Assembly (NCBI RefSeq): GCF_003024515.2
Contig: NZ_PYIX02000022.1
Coordinates: forward strand, 1-64,000
DNA length: 64,000 nucleotides
Reading direction: 5' to 3'
Origin: Acinetobacter sichuanensis
Lineage (GTDB): Bacteria > Pseudomonadota > Gammaproteobacteria > Pseudomonadales > Moraxellaceae
Position 1 is the first letter of the stretch, and the number at the start of each line of letters is the position of its first letter. Both the position numbers and the translations under genes were made by a program. The notes beneath the pieces were generated by a model that was given only the letters and a program-made list of their open reading frames with translations, did no database searches and had not been told where the DNA came from. This document shows positions 26,759 through 37,030 of the stretch, in pieces.

Positions 26759-27784
26759 TCAACCCAACTCAGCTAAAATTTTATCCAGTGTCGGATTACT
26801 TTGTTGCCATTTCGGCTGTTTGTCTTTATCGACGATCAAAGCACGAACGCCTTCCACGATGTCGCCATGTTCGAACCAAATATCCTGTAAATCACGCTCG
26901 ATTTGCATACACTGCTGTAGAGACAAACTCCGTCCAAGATGTTGCAGCTTTAAACTCGCTTGTTTAGCAATTAAGGAACGTTGCTGCAAAGTGCTTAGGA
27001 CTTTATTCGCCCATGCTTGATATTCTGTATCAGTTTCATTTTCCAGACTATTTTCAATTTCTGCTAGACTTTCAAAACCAAAGTGCTTACGAATATTTTC
27101 AGCCAATAAACTTAATTCGCTCTCTGTTGGATGGGTAATAAATTGAGCAATAATTTGACCAATATTTTCTTTCGTCAAATGTTCAGCTTGAACCAAAGCT
27201 TGTTGTAAAGCTGCAAGTTGCTCGCTTGGCACATGATAATCAATCAAATCTAAATATAAAGCGTCACTACTGCTGATTTGATCACCCGTCGTTGCCAAAT
27301 AAACACCTATATCATCTAAACGAGATAAAAAGTGTGTTGCAGCCACATCAGGGAAAAAGCCAATCGCTGTTTCAGGCATGGCAAAACGTGATTTCTCACT
27401 GCTGACAATAATATGACATGCTTGAGCCAAACCAAAACCACCACCCAAAACATAGCCATCAAGTAAAACGGCAACAGGCTTTTTAGATGCTCGAATGCTA
27501 TTTAGCATGTCATATTCGGCACTAAAATAACCTTTATGATCTTCAGTACCATTTTTATAACTATCATAAAGATAGCGAATATCTCCACCTGCACAAAAGG
27601 CTTTAGGACTATTCGACTTAATTAAAATGGCTTGTACACTGTCTTCATTTTGCCAGTTTTCGACTTGGCTGCGGATGCTATTGATCATCTCTAAAGATAA
27701 AGCATTTAAACTCGGTACACGATCCAAAGTGATTATGCCCAATGCACCTTGCTGTTCAATGATTAAATGATTTTCTGTATTCAT
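26759..27784 (-). CDS. 3-hydroxyisobutyryl-CoA hydrolase
   Basis: A 341-residue crotonase-fold enzyme, longer than ordinary enoyl-CoA hydratases (about 260) and typical of HIBYL-CoA hydrolases. The N-terminal crotonase core has AFCAGGDIRYLYD and LGGGFGLAQAC oxyanion loops and the PETAIGFFPDVAATHFLSRL segment characteristic of this hydrolase. It releases 3-hydroxyisobutyrate from its CoA ester in valine degradation. Its start lies 12 bases after the enoyl-CoA hydratase stop. Last gene of the operon. Confidence 0.88.
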   Translation of the reverse strand: MNTENHLIIEQQGALGIITLDRVPSLNALSLEMINSIRSQVENWQNEDSVQAILIKSNSPKAFCAGGDIRYLYDSYKNGTEDHKGYFSAEYDMLNSIRASKKPVAVLLDGYVLGGGFGLAQACHIIVSSEKSRFAMPETAIGFFPDVAATHFLSRLDDIGVYLATTGDQISSSDALYLDLIDYHVPSEQLAALQQALVQAEHLTKENIGQIIAQFITHPTESELSLLAENIRKHFGFESLAEIENSLENETDTEYQAWANKVLSTLQQRSLIAKQASLKLQHLGRSLSLQQCMQIERDLQDIWFEHGDIVEGVRALIVDKDKQPKWQQSNPTLDKILAELG

Positions 27785-27796
27785 TTCAGCAGACTC

Positions 27797-28570
27797 TTAT
27801 TGATTTTTAAACTGAGCTTGACGTTTTTCAACAAAGGCTTGCATACCTTCTTTTTGGTCAAGTGTGGCAAAAATAGAATGGAAAGTACGACGTTCAAAAC
27901 GTAAGCCTTCAGCTAAGCTGACTTCAAAAGCACGGTTAATGGATTCTTTAATCATCATGGTGGCTGCAAGTGATTTTTCAGCAATTTTTTCAGCCGCTTG
28001 CAAAGTTTCTTGCAATAATTCTTCTTTCGCAAAAACACGCGCCACTAAACCACTTTGCTCTGCTTCTACTGCGCCCATTTGACGTGCGGTTAAGCACATT
28101 TCCATAGTTTTCGCTTTGCCAATAGCAAGTGTCAAACGTTGTGTCCCCCCGATTCCAGGAATAACGCCTAAGGTTACTTCAGGTAAGGCAAACTTGGCAT
28201 TATCTGCGCAGTAAATAAAATCACACATCAATGCCAATTCACAACCACCACCTAAGGCATAGCCACTCACCGCAGCAATCAATGGCTTACGACGTTGTGC
28301 AATGCGATCAGCCAAATTAAAGAAATCATCAAAATAAATATTAGGGAATGTGAGATTCGCCATTTCTTTAATATCTGCACCCGCAGCAAAAGCTTTTTCT
28401 GAACCTGCAAGTACGATACATCCAATTTCACGATCTTGTTCTAAATCATCCAATGCTAAATTAACTTCACGAATGAGTTCAGTATTTAACGCATTGAGTG
28501 CCTTTGGACGGTTTAAGGTGATTAAACCTACACCATTTTTCTTTTCTAATAAAATCGTTTCAAACTGCAT
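27797..28570 (-). CDS. enoyl-CoA hydratase
   Basis: A 257-residue crotonase-family enzyme. The ATG at 28570 is chosen because AAGGAA precedes it; a longer reading to 28615 lacks a good site. The oxyanion-hole motifs FAAGADIKEM and ALGGGCELALMCD and the catalytic glutamates in GGCEL and PEVTLGVIPGIGG are intact. In this operon it would hydrate methacrylyl-CoA to 3-hydroxyisobutyryl-CoA, the step before the downstream hydrolase. Confidence 0.88.
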   Translation of the reverse strand: MQFETILLEKKNGVGLITLNRPKALNALNTELIREVNLALDDLEQDREIGCIVLAGSEKAFAAGADIKEMANLTFPNIYFDDFFNLADRIAQRRKPLIAAVSGYALGGGCELALMCDFIYCADNAKFALPEVTLGVIPGIGGTQRLTLAIGKAKTMEMCLTARQMGAVEAEQSGLVARVFAKEELLQETLQAAEKIAEKSLAATMMIKESINRAFEVSLAEGLRFERRTFHSIFATLDQKEGMQAFVEKRQAQFKNQ

Positions 28571-28635
28571 TTTTTCATTCCTTGATTTTTTAAGACTAAA
28601 CTTTAGAATATTCAAATATTTTGATACGCGACTAG

Positions 28636-28783
28636 GTCATTCGCAATTGTTTGAGGCAAGACTTCATTAAAAAATTAATGTTTCTGCGATAAATATACTA
28701 TTTGCTAATTTATGCCGAGTTTTGCGAATGACAATGGTTTTGCCTACTTTTCCCGAAATGAGAAACACCGTTTCGTAAGGTAG
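28636..28783. repeat. intergenic inverted-repeat element
   Basis: The gap between the enoyl-CoA hydratase and acyl-CoA dehydrogenase genes holds a perfect 11-bp inverted repeat GTCATTCGCAA (28636-28646) / TTGCGAATGAC (28722-28732). Immediately after is an imperfect hairpin at 28742-28783 (CCTAC..CCGAAA / TTTCG..GTAGG). The 278-base gap is unusually long for this operon. It looks like an inserted repeat or an RNA-structured spacer; no ORF is present. Confidence 0.45.
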
Positions 28784-28848
28784 GTCGAGCCGAAGGCTAA
28801 TTACTCAATTATAACCTTTGACATAAGACACCGTTAAACAGATTAAAA

Positions 28849-29976
28849 TCATAAACTACGTGCAATCACTAAACGTTGAATGTCGCTTGTACCTTCATAA
28901 ATCTGACAAATCCGCGCATCACGGTAAATTCGCTCGATTGGAAAATCTTTGAGATAGCCATATCCACCATGAATTTGCAACGCTGCGGAGCAAACACGTT
29001 CGACCATTTCCGAAGAAAACAACTTTGCCATCGAAGCTTCATTTAAACACGGTTGCCCTGCTTCTTTTAAGCGTGCTGCATGATGTACCAACTGACGTGC
29101 TGCTTCAATTTCCGTTGCCATACTGGCTAAGCGAAATGCAACCGCTTGATGCTCAAAAATAGGTTTGCCAAAAGTAATACGGTCTTTGGCATATTGCGTT
29201 GCTTCTTCAAGTGCGGCACGTGCCAAACCTACCGCTTGCGCTGCAATCCCAATGCGCCCACCTTCAAGATTTGACAAGGCGATTTTTAAACCTTCACCTT
29301 CTTTGCCTAACATCAAACTTTCATGAATGCGTACATCGGTTAGCGCAATTTGACAAGTATCAGATGCATGTAAGCCCAATTTTTCTTCAGTACGAATGAC
29401 TTCATAACCTGCTGTTTCACGCGGAACGATAAAAGCACTAATGCCTTTTTTTCCTGCACTTGGATCTGTCACAGCAAAAACAATAATCACGCCTGCGTTA
29501 TGACCTGAGGTAATAAATTGTTTTGCGCCATTAATCACCCAGTGATCACCATCTTTAACTGCACGGGTTTTAATGGCTGCCGCATCTGAACCTGTATGTG
29601 GTTCGGTCAAAGCAAAAGCACCGATCATTTCACCTTGTGCTAAAGGTTTTAAGTATTTTTCTTTTTGCTCATCTGTGCCAAATTTGGCAATGGGCACACA
29701 ACCAACTGAATTGTGTACGCTCATAATGGTCGAGGTTGCGCCGTCTGCTGCTGCAATTTCTTCTAACGCTAAAACATAGGCTAAATTTCCAGTTGCTGAG
29801 CCACCCCATTCATCAGAAATCAACATACCTAAAAAGCCCAACTGTCCCATTTGTGACAATGCATCTTTCGGGAATGTGCCATGACGATCCCAATCTGCTG
29901 CATTTGGCTTAATTTGCTCTTGTGCGAAATTTCTCGCCATATCCTGAATTAACAATTGTTCTTCGGTAAATTGCAT
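28849..29976 (-). CDS. acyl-CoA dehydrogenase, probable isobutyryl-CoA dehydrogenase
   Basis: A 375-residue flavoenzyme with N-terminal helical domain, middle beta domain ([22 protein letters not shown]) and C-terminal helical domain. The catalytic glutamate is E361 in [11 protein letters not shown], the position of short-chain enzymes. FAD-binding elements [12 protein letters not shown] and [16 protein letters not shown] are intact. Flanking genes for methacrylyl-CoA hydration, HIBYL-CoA hydrolysis, MmsB and MmsA make isobutyryl-CoA the likely substrate. Start follows AAAGGAAAA. Confidence 0.87.
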   Translation of the reverse strand: MQFTEEQLLIQDMARNFAQEQIKPNAADWDRHGTFPKDALSQMGQLGFLGMLISDEWGGSATGNLAYVLALEEIAAADGATSTIMSVHNSVGCVPIAKFGTDEQKEKYLKPLAQGEMIGAFALTEPHTGSDAAAIKTRAVKDGDHWVINGAKQFITSGHNAGVIIVFAVTDPSAGKKGISAFIVPRETAGYEVIRTEEKLGLHASDTCQIALTDVRIHESLMLGKEGEGLKIALSNLEGGRIGIAAQAVGLARAALEEATQYAKDRITFGKPIFEHQAVAFRLASMATEIEAARQLVHHAARLKEAGQPCLNEASMAKLFSSEMVERVCSAALQIHGGYGYLKDFPIERIYRDARICQIYEGTSDIQRLVIARSL

Positions 29977-30066
29977 CTTGTTTTCCTTTACAAAAATTCC
30001 TTAACTTTCATCAAGTTTTAACACATTATTTTTTACGCTGAATACTCGATGAAAGTCTTATATTCA

Positions 30067-31725
30067 TTAACCTGCTTGCTTTGCGGCTTGTTTGGCAATC
30101 TCTTGATTGCGTAATAAAAAGCGCTGAATTTTACCGCTTGGGGTTTTAGGTAGCTCCAAAACGAACTCAACTTGGCGTGGATAAGCATGTGCAGATAAAC
30201 GTTTTTTGACAAATTGTCCAAGTTGCTCCGCGAGTTCATCACATGCAGTTTTGCCTTCCGCCAAAATCACGAAAGCTTTCACAATTTCAGTCCGCTCAGG
30301 ATCAGGCACACCTACAACAGCAGCTTCAATCACCGCATCATGCTCAAGCAAAGCACTTTCTACATCAAAAGGACCGATACGATAGCCTGACGTTGTAATG
30401 ACATCATCACTACGTCCAACAAAACTCATACTGCCATCTGCATGTAATTCTGCGGTATCCCCAGTTAAATAATACTGTTTTAAAAATGGTGATTTACGGC
30501 TTTCTTTATAGCCACCAAACCACATCATCGGTGATTGTTCAATATCAACTGCAAGGATTCCCGCCGTATCTGTCGGTAGTTCATTGCCTTGCTCATCCAC
30601 AACAGCCACACGATACCCTGGGCTTGCATAGCCTGCGACACCTGCTCGAACATCATGACTAAGTGCATGATGATTACAGACCACCATACCTGTTTCAGTT
30701 TGCCCATAATGGTCAAAAATTGGAGCATCTAGAACTTGCTTAAACCATCTAAATACTTCTGGATTTAATGGCTCACCTGCGCTACTCACCACGCGGAATT
30801 TACCTTTGAGTTTTACCATTTGCTGAGGATCAGCCGCCATCATCATACGGTAGGCTGTTGGCGCACCTGCCAAATTGGTCACTTGATAATCATCAACAAT
30901 CTGACACAAGCTGTCGATGCTAAAACCACCTTCGTAGAATAAAGTCGCATGACCTAACAGTAATGGTCCTGTGATGCCATAGTACAAACCATACGCCCAA
31001 CCAGGGTCAGCAATATTCCAAAATGAATCATCTGCTTTTAAACCAATGGCATCTTTCATGTAGTTGCCAAAAGCAATTAAAGCTTTTAATGGTACTTCAA
31101 GCGGTTTTGCAGGACCTGTTGTACCTGAGGTAAACATCAGTAAAAATGGGTCTTGGATCGTTTGCATGACCAATTCACATTGATCAGACTGCGCATTGAC
31201 CATATCCCAAAAGTTTAAATCACCTTGCTGAACACCATTGCCATCTCGATCTGCAACCGTCACGATTTGTGGGCAATGGGCGATTTCATCCAGTTTGCTA
31301 CGGTTGCCTACATCAGAAATCACCAATTTACTTTGTGCTAACTGAACACGATGCTCAATCGCCTTCGGTCCAAAAGCGGTGAATAATGGTTGATACACAG
31401 CACCAATGCGCCAAGCACCTAAAATCACCACTAAAAGTTCAGGCGTTCGGGGTAATAAGCCCGAAACTCGATCACCTTTTTGCACACCTTGCGATTTTAA
31501 AAAATTTGCAAATTGGCTTGACCATGTTTTTAGTTGGCTAAAGGTATATTGTTCTTTGCGCCCATCTTTTCCTTGCCAATATAATGCAACTTTATTAGCA
31601 TCGGCTTCTGCATGACGGTCACAGCATTCATAGCAAGCATTAACTTGATCTAATGAACCCGAAAGCATTTCTTTAGCAGCTTGATTTAAATCAAATGCTG
31701 CCGCTACATCTTGATAATTCAACAT
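30067..31725 (-). CDS. AMP-forming acyl-CoA synthetase
   Basis: A 552-residue member of the ANL superfamily, nearest acetyl/propionyl/medium-chain acyl-CoA synthetases. Motifs in order: P-loop MFTSGTTGPAKP (about residue 190), YGQTETGM (about 330), TGDTAELHADGSMSFVGRSDD (about 420-440, given in part) and the C-terminal catalytic Lys in TPSGKIQR. It makes acyl-CoA from an acid, CoA and ATP. In this operon it may activate isobutyrate or a related branched acid, giving an entry point besides valine transamination. Start follows GGAG. Confidence 0.85.
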   Translation of the reverse strand: MLNYQDVAAAFDLNQAAKEMLSGSLDQVNACYECCDRHAEADANKVALYWQGKDGRKEQYTFSQLKTWSSQFANFLKSQGVQKGDRVSGLLPRTPELLVVILGAWRIGAVYQPLFTAFGPKAIEHRVQLAQSKLVISDVGNRSKLDEIAHCPQIVTVADRDGNGVQQGDLNFWDMVNAQSDQCELVMQTIQDPFLLMFTSGTTGPAKPLEVPLKALIAFGNYMKDAIGLKADDSFWNIADPGWAYGLYYGITGPLLLGHATLFYEGGFSIDSLCQIVDDYQVTNLAGAPTAYRMMMAADPQQMVKLKGKFRVVSSAGEPLNPEVFRWFKQVLDAPIFDHYGQTETGMVVCNHHALSHDVRAGVAGYASPGYRVAVVDEQGNELPTDTAGILAVDIEQSPMMWFGGYKESRKSPFLKQYYLTGDTAELHADGSMSFVGRSDDVITTSGYRIGPFDVESALLEHDAVIEAAVVGVPDPERTEIVKAFVILAEGKTACDELAEQLGQFVKKRLSAHAYPRQVEFVLELPKTPSGKIQRFLLRNQEIAKQAAKQAG

Positions 31726-31803
31726 CGTTTAAGCTCCGTCTAGATTTGTTCTTATTCATGACATGAGTGAATATTTATCGTTATGCCATCCTTTGGCATG
31801 CAA

Positions 31804-32697
31804 CTATTCAGCTTGTGGTGGTAAATATTGCTGAATAATGCTTGAAAAATCTAAGTGCGCATTACCTTGCAAACACAACTGTTGATACATTTGTTGCACC
31901 AAACCACCTAATAAAATCGGTTGTTTGACTTGTCCTGCGGCTTCAATGGCTAAACCTAAATCTTTCAGCATGAGTTGCGTAGCAAAACCATCCGTATAAC
32001 CACGACCCGCAGGTGCATTGGCTGAAATATCAGGCCAAGGGTTACATACTTCTGAACTCCAACAGCGACCACTTGAACTGTTCACTACGCCTGCAAGTGC
32101 TTGTGGGTCAATACCGAGTTTTGCACCCAGTGCCATGCCTTCAGCAACCGCAGCCATTGAAATGCCTAAAATCAAGTTATTACAAATTTTAGCAATTTGC
32201 CCTGCGCCAACATCACCACAATGCACAATGTTTTTACCCATGTGTTGCAAGACAGTCTTCGCTTGTTCAAATACCGCATCATCGCTACCGACCATAAAGG
32301 TCAATGTACCTGCTTGTGCACCAATCGTACCGCCTGACACAGGTGCATCACAGATTTTGATACCTTTTTCAGCACCAACCGCTGCGATATCTTTAATCGT
32401 TTGCGGGTCAATAGTACTGCTATCAATACATAAGCTACCTGCTTTAAGTACTGACAACACACCATTTTCACCCAGATACACCTCTTTTACATGTTTTGCC
32501 GCAGGTAACATACTGATCACCACATCAGCATGTTGTGCCGCAGCCTGAGGACTGTCACACACAATCCCACCTGCTTCGGTGAAGTGCTGAATTGTCACTT
32601 CACTGAGGTCAAAACCGTATACCGTTAAACCTGCTTTGAGGAGGTTTTGAGCCATTTTACCGCCCATATTCCCTAAACCAATAAAAGCAATATTCAT
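31804..32697 (-). CDS. mmsB: 3-hydroxyisobutyrate dehydrogenase
   Basis: A 297-residue beta-hydroxyacid dehydrogenase. N-terminal Rossmann motif GLGNMGGKMAQNL, substrate-binding APVSGGTIGAQAGTL at about 118-132, and the catalytic Lys in GQIAKICNN near residue 170. It oxidises 3-hydroxyisobutyrate to methylmalonate semialdehyde with NAD. Lies 38 bases after mmsA, same strand; start follows GGAG. Confidence 0.92.
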   Translation of the reverse strand: MNIAFIGLGNMGGKMAQNLLKAGLTVYGFDLSEVTIQHFTEAGGIVCDSPQAAAQHADVVISMLPAAKHVKEVYLGENGVLSVLKAGSLCIDSSTIDPQTIKDIAAVGAEKGIKICDAPVSGGTIGAQAGTLTFMVGSDDAVFEQAKTVLQHMGKNIVHCGDVGAGQIAKICNNLILGISMAAVAEGMALGAKLGIDPQALAGVVNSSSGRCWSSEVCNPWPDISANAPAGRGYTDGFATQLMLKDLGLAIEAAGQVKQPILLGGLVQQMYQQLCLQGNAHLDFSSIIQQYLPPQAE

Positions 32698-32735
32698 CCT
32701 TGAACTCCTAAATTTTGTGTATTTACACGCAGGTT

Positions 32736-34253
32736 TTAACGTAGGCTAATGGTGGTGTTAACTTCACCTTTTTCTTGAGTGTCTTCAAACCAACGGCTAG
32801 TAATGGTTTTAGTTTGGGTATAGAACTGTACTGCTTGCTTACCATAAGGACCTAAGTCGCCAAGTTTTGAACCACGCGAACCTGTGAAGCTAAAAAATGG
32901 TACAGGTACAGGAATTGGAATGTTAATACCGACTTGACCGATATCAATGGTATTTTGGAATGTACGTGCAATTGCACCACTTTGGGTAAATAAGCCCACA
33001 CCATTACCAAATGGATTGGCATTAATCAGTTCAATCGCTTCATCTAAAGTGTCTACATTGATAATGGCAAGCACAGGACCAAAGATTTCTTCTTTATAAA
33101 TACGCATATCTGTTTTGACTTGATTGAAAATGGTCGCACCAACAAAATTGCCATTTTCATAGCCCACAACTTGCACATCACGACCATCGAGTAACAACTC
33201 TGCGCCTTGCTCTACACCGCTGTTGATCAAGTCCATCACACGAGCTTTGGCACGAGGAGAAATCACTGGACCAATGTCAGTATTTGGCTCATGTCCCGCA
33301 TTAACTTTTAAAGTTTTGGCTTTTTCGACCAGTTCATCTACCCAGTTTTTACTTTCACCGACCATCACTGCAACAGAAAGCGCCATACAACGTTGACCTG
33401 CCGCACCAAATGCCGCACCGACAAGCGCATTTAAAGTTTGTTCTTTATTGGCATCAGGCATGACCACGACATGGTTTTTTGCGCCCATCATCGACTGAAC
33501 ACGTTTACCATGCTGTCCTGCAAGGTTATATACATGCGTTCCGACAGCCGTTGAACCGACAAAAGAAATCGCTTTAATATCTTGATGGGTACATAAACGA
33601 TCAACCACTTCTTTACCGCCATGTACAACGTTTAATACGCCTGCAGGTACACCCGCTTGTACGGCAAGTTCAACCAACATCATGGTCGATAATGGATCTT
33701 GTTCAGAGGGTTTCAATACAAAAGTATTTCCGCAGACAATCGCCATTGGGAACATCCACAAAGGAATCATCGCAGGGAAATTAAATGGTGTAATACCTGC
33801 ACACACGCCAAGCGGTTGCTGCAACGTATACGTATCTACACCACGTGCGACACCTTCGACATATTCACCCATTTGCAACGTACCAATTGAACACGCATGC
33901 TCAACGACTTCTAAACCACGTTGGATATCGCCTTCAGCATCTGCCAAAGTTTTGCCTTGTTCAGCCGTTAATACTTTTGCAATGTCTTTCATGTTGTCAC
34001 GGATCAAGTCCTGTAACTTCAACATGATACGCATACGTGCTTGGATTGGTGTTAAACGCCACGTTTTAAAAGCATCTTGAGCAGCAGCAATGGCAGCATC
34101 AACTTCATCCAGTGTTGCCATTGGCACACGACCTAACACGTCCTGTGTTGCAGGGTTGACAATATCTTGCCAATCCGAAGTTTGTGATTCTACAAACTGT
34201 CCGTTAATTAATAATTTAGCCGTCGTTGACTGAATATTTGTGATGCTGTTCAT
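32736..34253 (-). CDS. mmsA: methylmalonate-semialdehyde dehydrogenase (CoA-acylating)
   Basis: A 505-residue aldehyde dehydrogenase from the ATG at 34253 ([20 protein letters not shown]), preceded by GGAG; an in-frame codon at 34307 is upstream. The catalytic Cys lies in [11 protein letters not shown], and [23 protein letters not shown] and the lack of the usual general-base Glu context fit the MMSDH subfamily. It converts methylmalonate semialdehyde to propionyl-CoA. First gene of the operon, divergent from a LysR regulator. Confidence 0.92.
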   Translation of the reverse strand: MNSITNIQSTTAKLLINGQFVESQTSDWQDIVNPATQDVLGRVPMATLDEVDAAIAAAQDAFKTWRLTPIQARMRIMLKLQDLIRDNMKDIAKVLTAEQGKTLADAEGDIQRGLEVVEHACSIGTLQMGEYVEGVARGVDTYTLQQPLGVCAGITPFNFPAMIPLWMFPMAIVCGNTFVLKPSEQDPLSTMMLVELAVQAGVPAGVLNVVHGGKEVVDRLCTHQDIKAISFVGSTAVGTHVYNLAGQHGKRVQSMMGAKNHVVVMPDANKEQTLNALVGAAFGAAGQRCMALSVAVMVGESKNWVDELVEKAKTLKVNAGHEPNTDIGPVISPRAKARVMDLINSGVEQGAELLLDGRDVQVVGYENGNFVGATIFNQVKTDMRIYKEEIFGPVLAIINVDTLDEAIELINANPFGNGVGLFTQSGAIARTFQNTIDIGQVGINIPIPVPVPFFSFTGSRGSKLGDLGPYGKQAVQFYTQTKTITSRWFEDTQEKGEVNTTISLR

Positions 34254-34447
34254 AACCTCTCCATAGGTACTATTTTTTGTTGTTTCGTCTTTTGAAAGTT
34301 GTTTCATTGTTTGAAAATAACTTGAAACTCAATTCAGTCTATTTTCTGTATTGCTGTTTCATTTGAGACTAACAAAGAAAAATTTGACGACCAATAGAAA
34401 TTCACGCACGATTGCTGTGCAAAAATGCACACGGAAGAACAGCAACA

Positions 34448-35329
34448 ATGAAAGTGGATTGGGATCATTTACAATATTTTTTAGTCTTGGCACGTGCAAA
34501 AACACTGACCAATGCAGCACGCATGATTGGTGTTGAACATAGTACTGTTTCTCGAAGAATACAGGCTTTGGAGCTGGCTTTAGGAACGCCATTATTTAAA
34601 CGTGAAGCAACAGGTTATGAACTGACTATAGAGGGTTTAGCACTTGTTCCACGTGTAGAGCAAATGGAACACGCTTTTTTACAAATCGAAAAACCACATC
34701 AACCTTTACAAGGTCGTGTGCGTATTGGCACACCAGAAGGTTTTGGCACTGCATTTTTAGCAAAATTATTGGCAGAATTGTCCAAAAAATATCCCTTACT
34801 CACCATTGATCTAATCCCTGTACCAAAAATGATTAAGCTCTCACATCGTGAAGCTGACATTGTTATTTCAATTGATCGCCCTAAATCTGGACCTTATATC
34901 ATCACCCGTTTGACCGACTATTGTTTAAAAATTTATGGCAGTAAAGACTATCTCTCACAAAGCCAACCCATTCATAAACTTGAAGATTTAAAGCAGCATC
35001 GCTTTGTTAATTATATTGATGATTTGGTCTATAGCCCTGAATTGTATTGTTTAGAGCGGCTACCTTTACAACTCACTGCAAATTTTCGAAGCAGTAGCAT
35101 TTTGGCACAGCAAATTGCTGTCAATGCAGGCGCAGGATTGGCAATATTGCCCAAATTTTTAGCCAATGATCAGCCTGAACTTGAACAAGTTTTGCATGAC
35201 GAAGTGCGCTTTGTACATACTTTTTGGATGTTGACTTTAGTCGATTTACAACATGAACCACGCATTAAATTGGTCTGGGATTTTCTAAGAGCGCAAGCGG
35301 ATGAATATCAACATTTATTGATGGACTAA
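34448..35329 (+). CDS. LysR-family regulator of the valine operon
   Basis: A 293-residue LysR protein from the ATG at 34448 (MKVDWDHLQYFLVLARAKTL) with GGAAGAA upstream; an in-frame ATG at 34412 is weaker. Helix-turn-helix residues 1-62 (TLTNAARMIGVEHSTVSRRI) and a C-terminal effector domain. Divergent from mmsA with a 194-base gap, so it most likely regulates the mmsA-to-hydrolase operon. It ends at a strong hairpin. Confidence 0.82.
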   Translation: MKVDWDHLQYFLVLARAKTLTNAARMIGVEHSTVSRRIQALELALGTPLFKREATGYELTIEGLALVPRVEQMEHAFLQIEKPHQPLQGRVRIGTPEGFGTAFLAKLLAELSKKYPLLTIDLIPVPKMIKLSHREADIVISIDRPKSGPYIITRLTDYCLKIYGSKDYLSQSQPIHKLEDLKQHRFVNYIDDLVYSPELYCLERLPLQLTANFRSSSILAQQIAVNAGAGLAILPKFLANDQPELEQVLHDEVRFVHTFWMLTLVDLQHEPRIKLVWDFLRAQADEYQHLLMD

Positions 35330-35352
35330 TTTTTTATTTTTAAACAACTCGC

Positions 35353-35378
35353 ATAAGACCCTAAATTCAGGGTCTTAT
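35353..35378. terminator. bidirectional intrinsic terminator
   Basis: Perfect 10-bp stem ATAAGACCCT / AGGGTCTTAT with a 6-base loop between convergent LysR and dsbG genes. Confidence 0.85.
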
Positions 35379-35419
35379 ATTTCAAATACTTGCAAAAAGT
35401 GATGATTTTAAAATCAAAA

Positions 35420-36178
35420 TCATTGTTCAAAAACTTCTTTTAAATCTTTCGGCATCCCTTGAGCAGACTTAAATTCACCTTTACTATCTTTCCAAATCAC
35501 CGCAGGCGTTGCAAAGAAACCATATTTATCCATGAGTTCCTGATTAGCATCAATTTTTTTGGCAATTTCAGCAGGAATATTTTGCATTGGTTTTAAGGAT
35601 TGATCACCTGATTTTAAATTAAGTTGGCTAAAAACTTGCTCAGGATTTTTCGATGTTAATAAAGTTGCCACTTGCCCACGACTTTCTTTGCGGATCACAG
35701 CCACTTGAATGTGACGTAATTGAACTTTTCCTGAATTTACCCAAGGACGTGCCTTTTGCCAAAACTGATGGCAATAAGGGCAATTCGGGTCAGAAAAAAC
35801 ATAAACAATACGTGGCACATCTTTTTTACCATCTTGAATATACGTTGATTTTTCCAATGATTGCCATACATCATCTAAAACAGCGCCTTTGACATGCTTT
35901 TCTAATGCTTCAACGGATAGATTTTCCCCTTTGGCATTATATAAATCTCCCACGATATAATATTTTTGATCATTTGAAATGAACACTGTCGCAGGATATT
36001 GGTCTCTATGCCCTGCCCAACCTGTCATATTTGTAGGTGCAGGAATTTCCTTCACAAATTCAAAGCCTTCATTTGCAATTTGTTGTTGCAATGGCGTGAG
36101 TGCAAAACTTGTACTTGCACTACCAAATACATATAAAGTTAAAGCAATTTTTTGTGATAAATAACGAATATTTTGCAT
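35420..36178 (-). CDS. dsbG: periplasmic disulfide isomerase DsbG/DsbC family
   Basis: A 252-residue protein with a signal peptide (about residues 1-26, ending STSFA), an N-terminal dimerisation domain and a thioredoxin fold whose active site CPYC is at residues 133-136 (FSDPNCPYCHQFW). CPYC is the DsbG active site. It protects or isomerises periplasmic cysteines and would be kept reduced by the neighbouring DsbD. Third gene of a dsbD - thioredoxin fusion - dsbG set, nine bases after its neighbour. Confidence 0.85.
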   Translation of the reverse strand: MQNIRYLSQKIALTLYVFGSASTSFALTPLQQQIANEGFEFVKEIPAPTNMTGWAGHRDQYPATVFISNDQKYYIVGDLYNAKGENLSVEALEKHVKGAVLDDVWQSLEKSTYIQDGKKDVPRIVYVFSDPNCPYCHQFWQKARPWVNSGKVQLRHIQVAVIRKESRGQVATLLTSKNPEQVFSQLNLKSGDQSLKPMQNIPAEIAKKIDANQELMDKYGFFATPAVIWKDSKGEFKSAQGMPKDLKEVFEQ

Positions 36179-36187
36179 AATTTCTAC

Positions 36188-37030
36188 CTATTTTAAATGA
36201 TCAGAATTCGAAATTTTCTTTAAATACTGTTGCAGCATGGCAGGACTCAGTTCGCCCATATGACGATCCATCAATTGTCCTTGTGAGTTAAAAAATAGTG
36301 TACTTGGCAAACCAAACATCTTCATTTCTTTGGCAAGTTGACCTTTTGAATCCATCAAAACATATTGAAAAGAAAAATGATGTTTATTTAAATATTGCTG
36401 AATTGTCACCACATTTTCACCTTGATTCAGCATGACAAAATTGACATTTTTAAATTGAGTTTGTGCTTGTGCCAAAACAGGCATCTCACGATGACATGGT
36501 GGGCACCAACTCGCCCAAAGATTCACAACGGTCGGCTTACCCATAAACTGCTGTAATGGAATTTCTGTTTGTTCAAGGCTAGAAAATTGCATTTCAGGAT
36601 AAAAACTGTGTGGCTTTTGCCACTGTTTTAAGCCCAAACTTACAGCGCAGAGTAAGCTAAAAATGGTGACGAAAATAATTTTATTTTCAAGTTTAAATGC
36701 ACGATTTTTCCATAAAAACCACGCCACACCTGCACATACACCACCATATAAATGGAAGCCTTTGTCTTGAACCTTAAGCATGTCGATGGGAGATGCTAAA
36801 TACACATCTAGATTTAACAGCACAAAAACCAATCGTGCTGCGATCAAACCCACCCACAATGTCGTCCATAAAGAATCAGAAAAAATTTGCCAAGTTTCAG
36901 CCGACCATTGCTGCTTTTTTTGCAACACTTTTCCCGTACCATAAACAATCATCAAACTCAAAATGACCAGAGCCAAAGCAAAAGGAAGCATAAATGGTCC
37001 CACATGTATGGCTTCAGCGGAGAGCATCAT
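36188..37030 (-). CDS. Lgt-like membrane domain fused to a TlpA-type thioredoxin
   Basis: A 280-residue protein. Residues 8-110 resemble the first part of prolipoprotein diacylglyceryl transferase: a GPFMLPFALALVI first helix, then ARLVFVLLNLDVYLASPID and YGGVCAG, corresponding to the Lgt RxGYVLFYN and HGG regions. The Lgt catalytic His is Tyr here (FHLYGGV). Another TM segment lies near 118-135, followed by a periplasmic thioredoxin domain with active site WCPPC (C176, C179). ATGA overlap with dsbD shows coupling. Probably a membrane-anchored thiol reductase fed by DsbD; lipoprotein transferase activity is unlikely. Confidence 0.75.
   Translation of the reverse strand: MMLSAEAIHVGPFMLPFALALVILSLMIVYGTGKVLQKKQQWSAETWQIFSDSLWTTLWVGLIAARLVFVLLNLDVYLASPIDMLKVQDKGFHLYGGVCAGVAWFLWKNRAFKLENKIIFVTIFSLLCAVSLGLKQWQKPHSFYPEMQFSSLEQTEIPLQQFMGKPTVVNLWASWCPPCHREMPVLAQAQTQFKNVNFVMLNQGENVVTIQQYLNKHHFSFQYVLMDSKGQLAKEMKMFGLPSTLFFNSQGQLMDRHMGELSPAMLQQYLKKISNSDHLK

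Noticed and set aside
32181..32219. Possible small RNA or hairpin inside mmsB
   Set aside because: Explained by coding sequence; no independent promoter or terminator seen.
32018..32548. 176-codon open frame opposite mmsB
   Set aside because: It lies wholly inside the strongly supported mmsB gene, is low in complexity (Ala/Pro/Ser-rich) and has no recognisable domain.
33682..34080. 132-codon open frame opposite mmsA
   Set aside because: Shadow of mmsA with no domain and no ribosome binding site.
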